Numbered from the stretch's first letter, positions 30,210 through 43,108 are shown. The stretch: 64,000 nucleotides of DNA from Lumbricus terrestris (GCA_949752735.1 OX457037.1:1634001-1698000); one strand, 5' to 3'. The notes: generated from the sequence alone by a model not told the origin. Translations and numbers: made by a program.

Positions 30210-30245
<36 letters not shown>

Positions 30246-30254
30246 TCGTCATCG

Positions 30255-30306
<52 letters not shown>

Positions 30307-30312
30307 TATCAT
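30200..30312. repeat. (CGT)n then (CAT)n microsatellite
   Basis: About ten CGT units, a mixed zone, then about twenty CAT units. It lies at the left border of block B and may have helped the duplication breakpoint form (inferred). Confidence 0.95.
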
Positions 30313-30935
30313 CGAACGAATTGCTTTCCTGACCATCCGGACTTTGACCTTTGCCTATCGACTTTGTTTTGATTGAGCGCCTGTGAATAAGCTTGTTCCC
30401 GCAACCTCGCCTCAGTGGGCGATGCAGTAATGCCGAGTTTACGATTGCGACGAATTGTTTGCATTACCACAAACACTGTTTGAAACACAAACCATAGAGA
30501 CAATAATGATATTGACTGACTGAACGCAACGATCAGTTCTAGGTTAAATCTACAGCAGTGATCATAAATTGCAGTCAATCACCCTAACAGCTCGAGTCTT
30601 CCATTTTCTCAACGCATACCTTCATTAGCCTCTCACATTTCCATGTATTAGCAAATTAATCAGTTAATTGAATTTTAACCTGACTAAAATGTGGATTCAG
30701 CAAATATAAAGATTGACCTAGAATCCACAGTTTAAATTTAACCACAATGTCATGACCCATATTAAAAATGGAAATTTTTGCAGAATCTCTGGGGAGGGGA
30801 TACTAATTATATGCGTGTACTTCGGTTCCCCTCGTACAAATGAGGCCAATGCATTTTGATTGTCGGCTGATCAACCGGTAGTCTTATTAAGTCAACTCGA
30901 ACAAGCAGGTACCAACGAAATATGTATTTATATAT

Positions 30936-31191
30936 ACATGGGCGGAGTTTATCAGGGGCTATGGGCTAAAGCTCCCCAAGAAGCCCCATAGTCATGTTTT
31001 TACCGTGTAAATAGTCTATTTTATCGGGCTTAGCCCCCAAGAATTTCCAACTGACGACTAAAAAAGGTCATCAACTTTTTCGGCCGGGAAATACATAGCC
31101 TAGTAATTTTCATGAACTTGACGACTAAAAAAGTCATCAACTTTTTAGTTTTTAGTCCCCTCTTCAAACGTAAACCAAACTCCGCCCATGT
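30936..31191. mobile_element. Short inverted-repeat element (ATGGGCGGAGTTT type)
   Basis: Termini ACATGGGCGGAGTTT and AAACTCCGCCCATGT, flanked by TAT/ATA. The interior repeats GACGACTAAAAAAGTCATCAAC-like phrases. Not present at the matching place in block A. Confidence 0.7.
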
Positions 31192-32129
31192 ATAGGCCTA
31201 TATAGGCCTATAATAAAAATTTTATATTTCGTTGGTACCTGTTTTTTAATATAATATATTGTAGACTCTATAGGCCTAGAGGTTACCTTCTTGGCTAGAC
31301 CAGATATCTAAACACGCAATTTAGTATAACAGAATATTCAATTAATATTTTAGCCACGATTACATCGCTCATCAATTTCTACTACTAAACCTTATACATG
31401 TAGGTCTAACGGACTTCTATCCATCTTCAAACATAATAGGCCTACAAGAAATAAGTTATCGAACATACAGATTATATTTTTTCTGCACTAACTTAGCATG
31501 AATATCATGCACTCACGGCATAAAAGAACCAAGGTTTCACAGCTCATCCAACTTCTACTTCTTAACATTTTTATCTATCATCCAACTTTTATTGCTACTA
31601 TGACTTATTTTGTCGCTACTCTAACTTCTACATTTAGCTTATTTCAATAACTTTACAATGGCGCGATGTTTTCATCGCTCATCCCACTTCTATTACTTGA
31701 CATATTTTCATCACTCATTCGACGTCTAGTTCCACTAAAATAATTTACCTGTCTTGATAGAATTTACAACGCGCTAAACTACATGTTTACCTCGAAACCA
31801 CCTGCAGCTCTCAACCCTCCACCAACTCAACCTTAATAATTTGTTCTGTTGGTTAAATGTTCGAATTACGCCTCAGGCTAAGAATCATTCAACTTCGGAC
31901 GAAACAATTCTGGGTGTGTGTAAACATGTTGACTGATTTTAAATGTTATCAATATAGGCCTAAACTGATGAGCTCTAAACGCCAGAATGTTGGCCTGAAA
32001 AAACAAGCCATTGCTGTTTATAAACATTTTAAGGATCAACAAATCAACACCCTTCGAAATTCAATGGCATAGACAATATTAATATTAAATAGCCCACGTG
32101 AGCGAATAACTAGTGAGTTGACGATGTCT

Positions 32130-32135
32130 TATAAA
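32130..32135 (+). promoter_or_regulatory. TATA box of Ig gene 3
   Basis: TATAAA within TCTTATAAAGACAG, 88 bp before the ATG at 32223; matches gene 1 at 16634. Confidence 0.6.
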
Positions 32136-32222
32136 GACAGACGCATTGAGGAGCAAACATCTTGCAAAGACAGAACATAGGCCTACTGCTACTCATTCGT
32201 TGAATGGACAAATTAATAAACG

Positions 32223-35200
32223 ATGGCAAATACGCAGCTCAAGTTCTTTCTGTTGTGCGTCTACATTGTGGCTACAGCAACGACAAACGGTAAGTGCCCC
32301 GCACGATACACAGCACACGAATCTTTAATCATTATTTTTGTAGGGAGACTGAAGTTGGATGATACAGGTGTTAGTTGGAGGCTGGAGCACCTCAATATTT
32401 CCGCGCTAAATAATAGGAGCGTAAAATAAATTAACTATTTTGTAAGGCGTGTGTTTTAGGCCAATGTATCTTGATTTCTTAGCAATTAATAATAATGACT
32501 TCCGCAAAATGTAAAAAATCATTTTCGATAATCACGATTAAATCTAAGCGGTCTAGTGTTTTTCTGTAATGTAGCCGAATGTTTTGAAGAGATTTGATAC
32601 GGTTTGATGCCATAAGTTAGACAACTAGGCTCCTAATTGAATTTGAAAACGTATTTAGTCATTTTAATTATAAGCAACGCCGTCGAGATAAACGTCTTTT
32701 AAAAGTATCTTCATTGCTTCGGGGTTGGTGGCATCATTTTTATCGGGAATAATTGCAAAATGCTGGAACAAACCCGAGGCGATCTTTTAAATAAACTCGT
32801 GTTAATTGTTGATCAGTCCGTCACCGTTAGAGCAACTATATTCAAATATTACAGGTCTTGTGCATTCTAGTAGACTGTAGACCTAATCAGTAGGCCTACA
32901 CTGATTGAATATAATCACCATATTATATGCAATGAGCATTGAGCACTTTGACCTTTATAGGCTTACTTGCAGCCTAGAAACTATCGGTGACGATGAGAAA
33001 GTTATTGTTAACCAACATCTGATTGCTGTTCTGCTAGTAAAGAAACAATGATGGGTGAAGCGAAATAAGTCACTAATAACGGTTCTGTTTTCTTAGAACG
33101 ACTGCCAAAGTCACAATGCTGTTTATTTATAAACATGTTCAGAAGGCTAATATTATTCTGCCGAAGGGCTAATTATTATGACGCCGGCTCATCCAGGATT
33201 TAAAACAAAGTAAAAATTGAATATCAACTAGAATGAGTTAGCCTATGTCATTATATTAAGGGCTATTGCTTTTAAAGAAGCAACTTGTTACCAAACTTTC
33301 GGGATTTAATTTTGATAAATCAAGCTAAAGCAGTTTGAACTCTAAGCCTTATAGAGCCACGCGTTGAGAGATAGCCACCAGTTTCAATAAAACTGCCGGT
33401 CAGAGGTTGGTTGCAACATTTTGGATCCCACTGTTCAGTCAGCTATTTTGGATTCATTCTTTGTCACTGAAATTAAAGCTTGTTTTGATGTTGAGATGCA
33501 AAGAATAGTAGTTTAATGGGCAGAAATGTTCGTAGATAGCTGCAAAAATAAAAACGTGGAGCAGAAAAATGTGGAAATTTCTCCCACCAACCACGGTCTC
33601 GAACATTCAATAGTAACATATAAAAAAATCTGCGAAAATAATACTTTGCATTATTGAAAGCAAAGCATTTGATTCCGTCTAATAATATGCAATAACAAAT
33701 TTGATTACTACCTTCAACATTCCTGATTGTATGTAACTACAACTGGCTCGTCAACTACCTACATGGCAGGACACACACAACTAGCTTCAAAGGAGTTACA
33801 ACTGCTTCTATGCCTATAACCAGTCTTCCAGCCTCCACCCTCTTCATTCCCAAAACCGACTCTCTAAATATGCGGACGATTCCTGCATCTTTATCGACTC
33901 TAATCATTTATTTACTGCGACAGATGAACTCCAACGCATTGCCATCTGGTCTAGCCTAAAGGAAAAAATGGAGGAACAAATCTAATAAAACGCGCGAAAT
34001 TGCCATTATCAGATGCAACAAGAGCTCATTCTCAAGTTCTCAACCCACCCATCCATCTCCAGAGTTTCTCGTACAAAATCTATCAAGGCAGTGGGAGTTC
34101 TTTTTGGATAGGAATTAAAGGTTACAGACCACATCAATTAGTTTATCTGCTCTGGTACTGCCTCGCTCTATGCCATCAGAACCCTCAAGGCTCACAGGGC
34201 CTCCATGCAAGAGCTCCAAACTATCGCTAGAGCGACTATGATAGGCTATATCTAGAATGATGTATGCCTCTCCTGCATGGAGGAGTCTTGCAAGTGGATT
34301 GGACAAAACCCGCCTTGAACAAACTTAGACGAGCCCGCTACTTACATCCTGATACACTTACAGCAGAAACTTTAGCGCAAGAGGCTGACAAGGTGCTTTT
34401 CAAAGCTGTTCATGAAAATGAACTTCATGTCGTACGTAATCTCCTCCCACTACAGCGTGATCCAGTACATAACTTTAGAGAAAGGTCTCACAATTTCATC
34501 CTCCCCAATAAAGACTCGTTAAACTTTATCCCAAGAATGTTATTCAAAAACATGCACTAACTATCTTGACTATTATAAGTTTTAGGCAGCCATACTGTCA
34601 ATTGTGCTGATGTAAACCTACAGCGTTCTTTCTGTTGTTTATTGAATTAAGCGAATATACAATTGAAGGAACACATTAAGCGTTAATATTAAACAAGCTA
34701 AGGGTGTCCTCAACGTATGCTCATAGGTCAATATAGGCATGCCTATAGCAAAACATAATGGTGTAGATTCAAATTTTTAGGAAGGCAGTAGCCTATGCAC
34801 GTTGTTGAGGTTCGGGGAAGTCTAGAAGTATGACTACTAAGTATTACTACGAAGTAAGGTCCCAAATTTGTGTAAAAAACAGCGATTTATTCAACAGCAA
34901 GCTTATTTACAGCAAATTGTGCAAACATACCGTACTCAGACGTGATGACGTGATGCTAACGGAGCCCGAAAGACGTCAAAATGCAGTGCCGCAAACACGA
35001 ACCCACCAACAGGGTGAAGAGCAGAACGTCGTAGAAGACAGCACCGTCTAACTCTCATGACAGAGAGGGAAAACCACAAGCGTGGATACGCTCAACGAGA
35101 GACCTCCACCAAGCACACACCAACCACACAAAGAGCCTCCTGCCGCCTATTACTCTCAGCTTTTATAGACCAGGGCAGGTTCACTTAAGAAGACAATCCT

Positions 35201-38200
35201 CTAAGACATGCACGTGCCCCCAAAGTCAGATTAAGTAAGGTGAGCAAGAATGGCCATAGAGACTAGATCTCTACATATCCCTCTCCCTACAGTTTGAGGA
35301 GTCATATAATGACGACGAAACAAAAGCAATCGCTAACGCCTACAAGTCCATAAACCTAACTACACATAAAGCAATACCTTATACTACAACACAATAATGC
35401 ATCGCAAAACAACTAAATCACAACCTCACAAATCTACAAAATAATCAAGAGTTCCATCAACTAATAGTTCCAATGACAAAATACAAAACTCAAAACACAA
35501 GAATCTACAAAGCAAGAAAAAATTTGGACACAAATTGTGTATCAAAAATGAGCCAAAATTCAAAGTTTCATTGGCCAAAGCCATATTAGACTAAAGTCAA
35601 CAGTTCCAACAACCTCAGTCCACCACAGGAACCAGTTCTGCAACAAGTTCGCCATCAACTCTTGAACAGTTCTGGAACAAGACTTTGAAGAAATCAAACA
35701 CTTTTTCTTGAAAGTGTCTGACCGACGCACGCAAGACACCCACTGAAGTGTTCATTGCAAGAATTTCCATTGACTGACGTTTACTGACGGACGTCGCTAC
35801 TGACTGACGTTTCCATTTGACAGAAGTTTTCATGTGACAGAAGTTTCCATTTGACAGAAGTTTCCATTTGACAGAAGTTTTCATTGACAGATTTTTCATT
35901 GACAAACGTTTCCATTGACAAACGTTATGACTGCCCTGGAAGTTCAAGGAACCGAAGCGAAGAACAGCCATCAAGCACAGAGCATCGCCTCTGCAACTCA
36001 ACAGTTCCTCCGCAACGTAGGTGACATCTCCAAGACACGCGATGATCGAAGACGCCGGAAGTAACAGAACGTCTCTGTCACTCTCCAGGACCCCAAACGT
36101 CCAAGTCATTGCCCAACATGAGCAACGACCTCTTCCAGGTGAAGACTCGCAGTCCACTTGAAGATATGGCGCCGCCACAGTAGCCAGACACCACTGCGCC
36201 ACGATCAACGATCGACCTGTAGAACGGCCCAATCGACCAGACACATCACGATCAGTGCCCAACGAGTCATCCATCAACGACAGCACGACCACTGTCAGTA
36301 GAATCAGCACCAGGAACACGACTTGTCGCCGTCCACGTTTCCACGATTTAACTCGGATGCAAGCACCATCATCAGTCCTCGACTCCACAGCAACGATACA
36401 CTGCAAAGAAACTTGCACACCAGTCTGAGACTTCATGAAACTCAAAACATGGCAACCATGCAACACACTGCCAGAACGCATCACCAAGACACGACCAAAT
36501 GCAAACACAATGCATCGCACCACCATGTGACACCACACAACAGTCCATACAACTTGTACATCAACACTGTAACACCTCAAGTGCCAGAACAACACCTTCA
36601 CCAGAGTTTGTAACATCTGCACAACCACAGATTCACACCACAACCACAATGCAACATCAACGCGAACTAACACCATGTTAACAATGCACTCAACCGATGC
36701 AACAACAATAGCACACACCACAATGTTATTCACTGTCAACCAAGTAACCACATGACTACACACCCTCAAGTATGCAACCAGTATCCATGAATGAACAACC
36801 TCATCCAGTAACCTCTTGGCATCCAACAACATCCAAGATGCAACAACACCATCAAGTAGCATCATCTGATCTAACATCCCTAAAGATGCAACACCACAAT
36901 CACGTACCATCACATCATTAAACATCCTTGAAGATGCAACATCATCATCACACATCATCACATCCATCACCGACAACTGCTCTTTCAGAACACCAACGAC
37001 CATCCACACTTCACCAATACAGTGAACGACAACCTGTTCCGAAGGCGTCGTTAACCGAAAAACGAACGGAAAATGTGACGTCAAATCAATGACCGCCAGC
37101 AAAAATCTGATTCCCGTGAACTCAGAAATAAATGAAAGACCAATACTGTCTAAAACCATAGGCTCAAAGACCTCAGTCATAACAGTCACACAACCCAATG
37201 ACTCACGATACATCCGCAGACATACAACCAATGCACAATCATACGCACGTATGCCTACCGCCGTATCTACATTAAATTTCCTTCTGAATGGAAATGACTC
37301 CACAATGGAACAAACGCCCATTCCACACGACGTTAATCTATCAGCCCACGGACTAACACAAACAGACTCAACCAAATCACCATCTCAACAGACGTCGCTA
37401 CAGTCACACTATCGTCTGCCAATGTCAATAATGGACCCAATGCTAAACAATTTCGCTGGCGCTCTATAAAGTCTGAACGAGGAACACACAGATCATTCCT
37501 TTCCTCGTCAACACTTTCAGTCGAAACCTCAAATAAATTCGCTATATCGCCTTCGTCGTAAACCACTGAGTCATTTAACCCACCGGTCAATAAATCACCT
37601 TGCACCGCCGCTCGGTCAGCCTGACCTGCACCTTGACCCACTATCGTCGCCTCGTCTCTCGCCGGTTCACTGCACACTGTACGCTCAATCTCACTATGTA
37701 CAGCTGCAAATTGTCTCTCCTGTGCACAAGCCGTGATCGCTATATCTATAATCTCTCCCTGCATGGCTACGTCGTTCCCAATGACAATGTCTATACCACT
37801 CATGGGAAGAGACTCCATCAAACAACACAGAATATCACCTTTCACATACGCACATTCGACACACAATTTCACCAAAGGGCGTTCCAAAATATCTCCAGAA
37901 ATTCCACGCAAAAGTCTCGTCTCATTTAACAGCACAAAATCATTTTCATTCAACCATTTAGCACTCACAAGCGACTGCAAAGCACCAGAGTCACGTAGAA
38001 AATTTCCCTCACGTCTATTATGCCAATCATCAATTACACATCCATTCACACAAAACGGAGCATATAAATTATCAACATTTGCAATTGATTTCTGAACACT
38101 CTCTTCATTGACAGGCGCCAAAACTGTTTGGACTAACCCCACGGGTATAGGACCCCTCCAATTTTCAATCCCAGGCCGCTCCTGCTTCTTCTTCAATTTC

Positions 38201-41200
38201 TCGCAAGAATGAATTTCGTGACTACTCGATTTACAATAACGGCACGTGACCTGATCTCGAAATCCATTAACATCTTCATATTCCCGAAAAGGCTTCCGAA
38301 AACCGTATGACCCTCGGTTATGCGAACTTTTGCCCCAATTTGAACCATTGCGCACACCTTCTTTGTTCACAAAGCGTTTAGACTCCCAAACGTCTCTTTT
38401 ATCACTGTCGTCACATGATAATCTTCGCGCTTTCTCTGAATAGTCCCGTTTGAACCCCCCATGGTAATCATTCGGCACCTGTCTGTACAGAACATCGTAT
38501 TCATCTACCAAACGCGCCGCCACAGCCACTGACTCAGGATGTTTGTCCAAAAGCCATCTGTGCACTTCCAACGGTAAAGCTTGTACAAATTGCTCCATAA
38601 CTAAGACCTCTTTCATCTTATCAATATTTGCCCACGAATTTTCTCCCTCAATCCAACGCTTAAACGGAATTTGGAGGCGGTATGCATAATTCGCAAAAGT
38701 TTCCTCTTTTTCTTTCTGCATCCCCCTAACGTTCTTCCGATAGAATTCAGGCACTCTTTCGTATGCAGTTAATAGAGAACTCTTAACTATATTGTATTGC
38801 ACACACTCCTCCAAAGATAAAGACGAGAACACATTCGCTGCTTTGCCAAACAATTGCGGTTGCAAAAGAGCAGACCATTTTCCCATCGGAATATTATGCA
38901 ATGCCATTGCCTGTTCGAACGACGCAAAATAATGCTCAATATCAGCCGGATCGAATTTCGGAACAAATTTCAAAGCTGACCCAAAACGAAAATTATCATT
39001 ATCATAAGCAACTCCACCCATTTCTAATTTCCGCCTTTCAAGATCCAATTTCTGCAACTCCAAATCAGAATTTCTCTGGTCCACCTCAGCTTTTAACCGT
39101 CGTTCGTCTTCTCGTCGTCTCTCTTCCGCCTGAAGTTTCCTATCCTCCACTTCAATATTCATCCTTTTCTCGTCCAATTCCAATCTCCTTTTCTTCTCAT
39201 CCGCTTCAAATTGTATTTTCATCTCCTCCAATCTCATTTTCGCCATTTGTCTCTCCCACTCAAATTTTTTTTCCTCATGTAATTTTGAACGCGCCAAGTC
39301 AGCCGCTGCCTTTTTCTCAGCCGCCCTAATTTTCCACTCTTCACTGCCCTTCTGGGGTGAAAGCTCTTTCCTGGCCCTTGTCGCTAACGGCGACCTAGAC
39401 ACCTCGTCTTCGTCCTCACCGAACGTCTCACCAATTTGTCCAACTAAGTCGTCATATTCAACCGGATTCTCCTCCTCCGAAGACGCCATCTTAGTCTAAT
39501 ACGTCGGTCCTACCAAACGTACACCCAAAATTCCCAATTTCACACACCACGACAGTTCACTACAAAACCGTCCAAAAATGCCAAACATGCACTTAAAATA
39601 TCCAAAATTTCTGCCACCGCACGAAATTCAATAGCCCAGGCCCCCAATCGAAAATGTGACACCGCACAAATTACGAAGAACGCGAAATTTTTTTCGCAAA
39701 TTCCACAACGGAATTCAAATTTCACCACATCTTTCACCAAAAACACCCGCTAAATGTAGGCGCAAAACGAACGAGAACCCCATATTTTGTGGGAAACAAA
39801 CGGACCAAAATATCCGAATTTAAAGAACGAATTTAGCGAACGAACGGGCCCTCATATGTTGAGGTTCGGGGAAGTCTAGAAGTATGACTACTAAGTATTA
39901 CTACGAAGTAAGGTCCCAAATTTGTGTAAAAAACAGCGATTTATTCAACAGCAAGCTTATTTACAGCAAATTGTACAAACATACCGTACTCAGACGTGAT
40001 GACGGTAGAAGAGGCTAACGGAGCCCGAAAGACGTCAAAATGCAGTGCCGCAAACACGAACCCACCAACAGGGTGAAGAGCAGAACGTCGTAGAAGACAG
40101 CACCGTCTAACTCTCATGACAGAGAGGGAAAACCACAAGCGTGGATACGCTCAACGAGAGACCTCCACCAAGCACACACCAACCACACAAAGAGCCTCCT
40201 GCCGCCTATTACTCTCAGCTTTTATAGACCAGGGCAGGTTCACTTAAGAAGACAATCCTCTAAGACATGCACGTGCCCCCAAAGTCAGATTAAGTAAGGT
40301 GAGCAAGAAGGGCCATAGAGACTAGATCTCTACAACGTTAATAAGAAAATAGGCAGCGATAATGCAAATATCGGTGTCCTCAAAAAATGCAAATAACTTA
40401 CCGAAAGAAATGCATTGTTTTAGACGATCAATGTCTGTCAAATGCGAAGAACCTGGCTGTTTACGAAGGACAGCTGAACATAGTGATGCGTCTAACAACT
40501 GATCCTCAAAGCGTAACATGGAGCGTTCTTCCGACTTCAGATGAGTATATTACTCAAAGCATCACCGATAAAGGTGGTAATAAGAATTCATCGCTCGCAG
40601 GACTCTACGATATTAACGAGACCGGTCTAATCATCAAGAACGCCACAACTACTGAAAATGGAGATCCGATATCAACCGCTGGGTTGTACATCGCAGAATG
40701 CGCCAATACCAACAGGACGGGTGCCAAGCTACTCGTCATTCGTAAGCAAATTTGACTAATTCTTACTGTAGGCTGTTAATTTTGACATCTGTCGAATTGC
40801 CAAAGTGGATGTTTGTTGTCGAGGTTAGAAGTTAGGTAAAACCGTAGTTTCCTTTGCTGAATTATTTATATTGCCATCTTAAAACGGAAGCTGGTTTGAC
40901 GAGATAAATTGCTTGTCGAAATGAAAGTTGTATTACTGAAGCTCATTCTCTGCCTTAAAATTAAAACTAAATTGTTGAAAGTTATCATGGACATACTCGA
41001 CCATTGCCACTATAAAACCGCGACCGTAATCGTAAACTCCGAATTTCTAAAGCTCCACTCGAAAGCCAAGCGTGGGCACCGCCTTATTCACAAGCGCTAG
41101 CGTTGAGTCAAAAGGGTTGTCCGTAAGAGTAGTCCATGATGGTCCGGGTCGAGTCACCATAGGATCAGGGGACCGAACAGCTACCCAGGCGGGTGTCGGA

Positions 41201-42085
41201 AACGAATATCATCATGGGCATTGGTGGTCTACTTACTTACCAACGTCAAGAACAACATTGAAGACCTTGAAATGATTTATCACCGTGATTTACGGGATAA
41301 CCGAATTTCACATAGCAACATTGTCGACATTGCCTTCAGACTAAGTGCTATTCATGCATTTTATGTCTTGATAATTGTATTTTGATGTCAATGCAAGCAA
41401 GAGTTGATTATTGGATGTACCGTATGTGTTTGTTGAGCCAATCATCCAGGATAAGAACATTTGTTCAGACATCCTTTTTATTCAATTAAATATTAAGGTT
41501 ATCATCTCAGTTAAAATTCTGGTTAAGACAAGATACGTCTTGTTGCATGTTCCCTACAACGTGCAATGAATTCCTCCAGTTCAACATTTATACTCCAGAC
41601 ATAGTTAGAAAGGCTGTCGTTTTGTATCGGTCTTTCTAGCCCTCGCGATTCTGACCTCTGTTGCCTGTTGGTATATAATAGAGAAAAGCATGAACACAAT
41701 AAAAGTTATTATTACCATGCTTAATGCTTATTAAATTTTGCTTCTTTAATTTACAGGAAGAGGTCCACTGTGTTCACGCATTCCGATCAGCCCAACTTCT
41801 TCCAATGTGTCGTGCAGCGTCACTTTTGCTGACAGCACTATGCATCCCATTCTTCCGAATATAACCTGGAAACTCAATGGAGCTTATTTGGCAACGTATA
41901 CACTTCAGAGAACGAGGATTGACTCGTACGTCTTCTATGCAGAATCAACCTTTACAACCAACAGTCGCACTCGTGAGAAAGTATACACATGTGAGCTGAC
42001 GTTTGATGCACCAACTGAAATCCAATATCCTTGGATCGCGGCAAATGCTCCGGAGTTCAACAAAACTTGCACAACCTCACAATGA
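32223..42085 (+). CDS. Ig gene 3: secreted two-Ig-domain protein, type I
   Basis: Exons 32223-32289 (signal peptide, FFLLCVYIVATAT), 40424-40741 (Ig1) and 41757-42085 (Ig2, stop TGA). The coding sum is 714 nt, 237 aa, GT/AG borders, phase 1. It is nearly identical to gene 1 across both Ig domains: Ig1 has DQC and AEC, Trp in SVTW and no B-strand Cys; Ig2 has PLC, VSC, TW, YTC and KTC. Intron 1 is about 8.1 kb instead of 0.5 kb because it took up a LINE remnant and a 5.5-kb LTR element; the exons stayed intact. The signal peptide resembles that of gene 2 (MANTQLKFFL against MANTQLRFFL) more than that of gene 1, a possible sign of exchange between units. Confidence 0.78.
33725..34600 (+). pseudogene. 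LINE reverse transcriptase remnant (CR1/Jockey-like C-terminus)
   Basis: Broken frames read a YADDSCIFI-type RT motif near 33868, GVLFG near 34100, an ATMIGYI segment and, in the frame starting at 34264, LRRARYLHPDTLTAETL and RERSHNFILPNKDSLNFIPR. The last phrase parallels RPRPHNFVLPTKDDRHYISQ in the fragment at 55400, so both come from related LINEs. Several stops: dead copy in intron 1 of gene 3. Confidence 0.7.
34803..35275 (-). repeat. 3' LTR (element orientation)
   Basis: Runs from TGTTGAGGTTCGGGG to GATCTCTACA on the plus strand. Compared with the other LTR it has GACGTGATGCTAACGG where the partner has GACGGTAGAAGAGGCTAACGG. Confidence 0.92.
35615..37375 (-). pseudogene. Integrase remnant fused to repeat-derived reading frame
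   Basis: An open frame of 586 codons. Residues about 70-138 resemble the start of a retroviral integrase core: FEPMVLDSIGLS, then GIRFLLAVIDLTSHFPF and KEQLSVMD, which correspond to the two Asp-containing strands of the DDE core. Beyond residue 140 the protein is Val/Met/Leu-rich and derives from DNA tandem repeats (AACATCC/GATGCAACA phrases at 36700-36980 and CAGAAGTTTCCATTTGA at 35815-35880), so it is not a real integrase C-terminus. The frame overlaps the gag ORF end by about 40 bp; an internal deletion between protease and integrase is the likely cause. Probably no function. Confidence 0.55.
37333..39489 (-). CDS. Gag with aspartic protease domain (Ty3/gypsy-like)
   Basis: A 718-aa ORF. 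Residues about 45-157 form a long charged coiled coil (Arg/Glu/Lys-rich). Residues about 175-335 look like a capsid domain of the SCAN/gag type (HYFASFEQAMALHNIPMGKW; LVEQ-like MEQFVQALPLEVHRWLLDKH). A zinc knuckle CRYCKSSSHEIHSC is at 416-429. A retropepsin-like part follows with RDSGALQSLV (catalytic Asp499 or 500 region) and GIDIVIGND at about 565. The normal order gag-protease is present in one frame, and the frame ends soon after, where RT should start. An intact gag in an element lacking RT suggests it could only move in trans (inferred). Confidence 0.85.
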   Translation of the reverse strand: MASSEEENPVEYDDLVGQIGETFGEDEDEVSRSPLATRARKELSPQKGSEEWKIRAAEKKAAADLARSKLHEEKKFEWERQMAKMRLEEMKIQFEADEKKRRLELDEKRMNIEVEDRKLQAEERRREDERRLKAEVDQRNSDLELQKLDLERRKLEMGGVAYDNDNFRFGSALKFVPKFDPADIEHYFASFEQAMALHNIPMGKWSALLQPQLFGKAANVFSSLSLEECVQYNIVKSSLLTAYERVPEFYRKNVRGMQKEKEETFANYAYRLQIPFKRWIEGENSWANIDKMKEVLVMEQFVQALPLEVHRWLLDKHPESVAVAARLVDEYDVLYRQVPNDYHGGFKRDYSEKARRLSCDDSDKRDVWESKRFVNKEGVRNGSNWGKSSHNRGSYGFRKPFREYEDVNGFRDQVTCRYCKSSSHEIHSCEKLKKKQERPGIENWRGPIPVGLVQTVLAPVNEESVQKSIANVDNLYAPFCVNGCVIDDWHNRREGNFLRDSGALQSLVSAKWLNENDFVLLNETRLLRGISGDILERPLVKLCVECAYVKGDILCCLMESLPMSGIDIVIGNDVAMQGEIIDIAITACAQERQFAAVHSEIERTVCSEPARDEATIVGQGAGQADRAAVQGDLLTGGLNDSVVYDEGDIANLFEVSTESVDEERNDLCVPRSDFIERQRNCLALGPLLTLADDSVTVATSVEMVIWLSLFVLVRGLID
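39857..40334 (-). repeat. 5' LTR (element orientation)
   Basis: Reads TGTAGAGATC to CCTCAACA on the minus strand and is directly followed (lower coordinates) by a 370-bp leader before the gag ATG at 39489. A clear tRNA primer site was not recognised beside it. Confidence 0.92.
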
Positions 42086-43104
42086 AAGTCAGCTTGCTTT
42101 TAAACCGAAAACTAAATGACAAACTTGGATTGCCTTAACCTGTTTCAGCATTTGTATAATTATATCTGTTGTCATATTAATTTTGTCACGATTAAAACCG
42201 CAAAGTGGCGCTAATTTCGAAGTGAGCTAGCCTACATGTATATTAAGTACAGGCAACTTTATTTACATGAAGGCCTATTAATTTTTTTTATACATTAGTG
42301 CTGTACAATTTAGTCCAACAAAGGTCATCACTGTCCGTGTTTGAAAGATTAACAGACATTGACACAGAAAAACAGCGGACTGAATATGTGTTAAACATCT
42401 GAAATAGCGTTCAATTATAATCTCACAGGTCGATTTCAGTCCATGTCGAAGCGAACAGAACGAAGCCATTTGCGAAAACTACGTGTCAGACAGTTGCTGA
42501 ACATTGGAAGAATTAGGCAACTACTGAAGACTATTATTAGAATGCTAATCTGCTAATGATATCTGAGTTGGTGAGAGGTCAGAAGTGGAGCCGAAATTAA
42601 ATTCAAACCTCAGTCGCGTAAGGAATTTGAATCCGATTTCTAGGTTGACAGTTCAACGCGATAACCCAACGCTACAATTCTTAATTATATTATTGGATGT
42701 CGCGTTCAGAATGTTGTTTCGGTTGAAATCTCTGCTCCCTGATCATCGATGTAATTCTCCAACCGTTCAATGGTGAGTGGTTGTATTTACATTTACTGCA
42801 CTCACCTGTGTGGTGGAGCGGAGAAGGCTCTTGCCCTTTCACCTTGCGAAACGTCGCACGAAATAATATAAATGGATAAATTATCGTTTATTTAGACTGT
42901 CACAGATTGACCCAACCAGGTACCGGTATGTTTAGATTTCCGAATGGTTACTGATTTGGTCGTATTGGTCATTTGGTCTACTACATAGGCCTGCAGCTGT
43001 ATAAACATTAAACACTCACTCATGCGTTTCATTAGTAATCCATGCTGAATATCAGCTGCTAGTGTATGCAGTAGACCTACGCCATTGACACAGTGGCGAG
43101 AACC
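42086..43104. other. Spacer between Ig genes 3 and 4
   Basis: Collinear with 18720-19650 of block A. No gene seen. Confidence 0.5.
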
Positions 43105-43108
43105 TTAA

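Larger units (their letters stand above)
34803..40334 (-). mobile_element. LTR retrotransposon, pol-deleted (gag-PR plus integrase remnant)
   Basis: LTRs at 34803-35275 and 39857-40334 are nearly identical (a few substitutions and one small indel near 34970/40003), start TG and end CA, and are flanked by a 4-bp duplication ACGT. Block A has the empty site near 17190 (GCATGTTAAG). Orientation is minus: gag lies next to the 39857 LTR, and a purine tract (GTAGGGAGAGGGATA on the minus strand) abuts the 34803 LTR. A TATA box (minus) lies in each LTR at 35162-35167 and 40221-40226. The 4.6-kb interior has room for gag and about 2 kb only; reverse transcriptase and RNase H are missing. Confidence 0.92.

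Noticed and set aside
30148..30336. Poly-Met/Thr ORF on the minus strand
   Set aside because: Translation of the (CGT)n/(CAT)n microsatellite.
36323..36681. His/Thr/Gln-rich plus-strand ORFs in the LTR element
   Set aside because: Antisense to the element and derived from CAACA/CATCA tandem repeats.
38901..39329. Plus-strand 142-aa ORF opposite gag
   Set aside because: A shadow of the gag coiled-coil coding region; no family resemblance.
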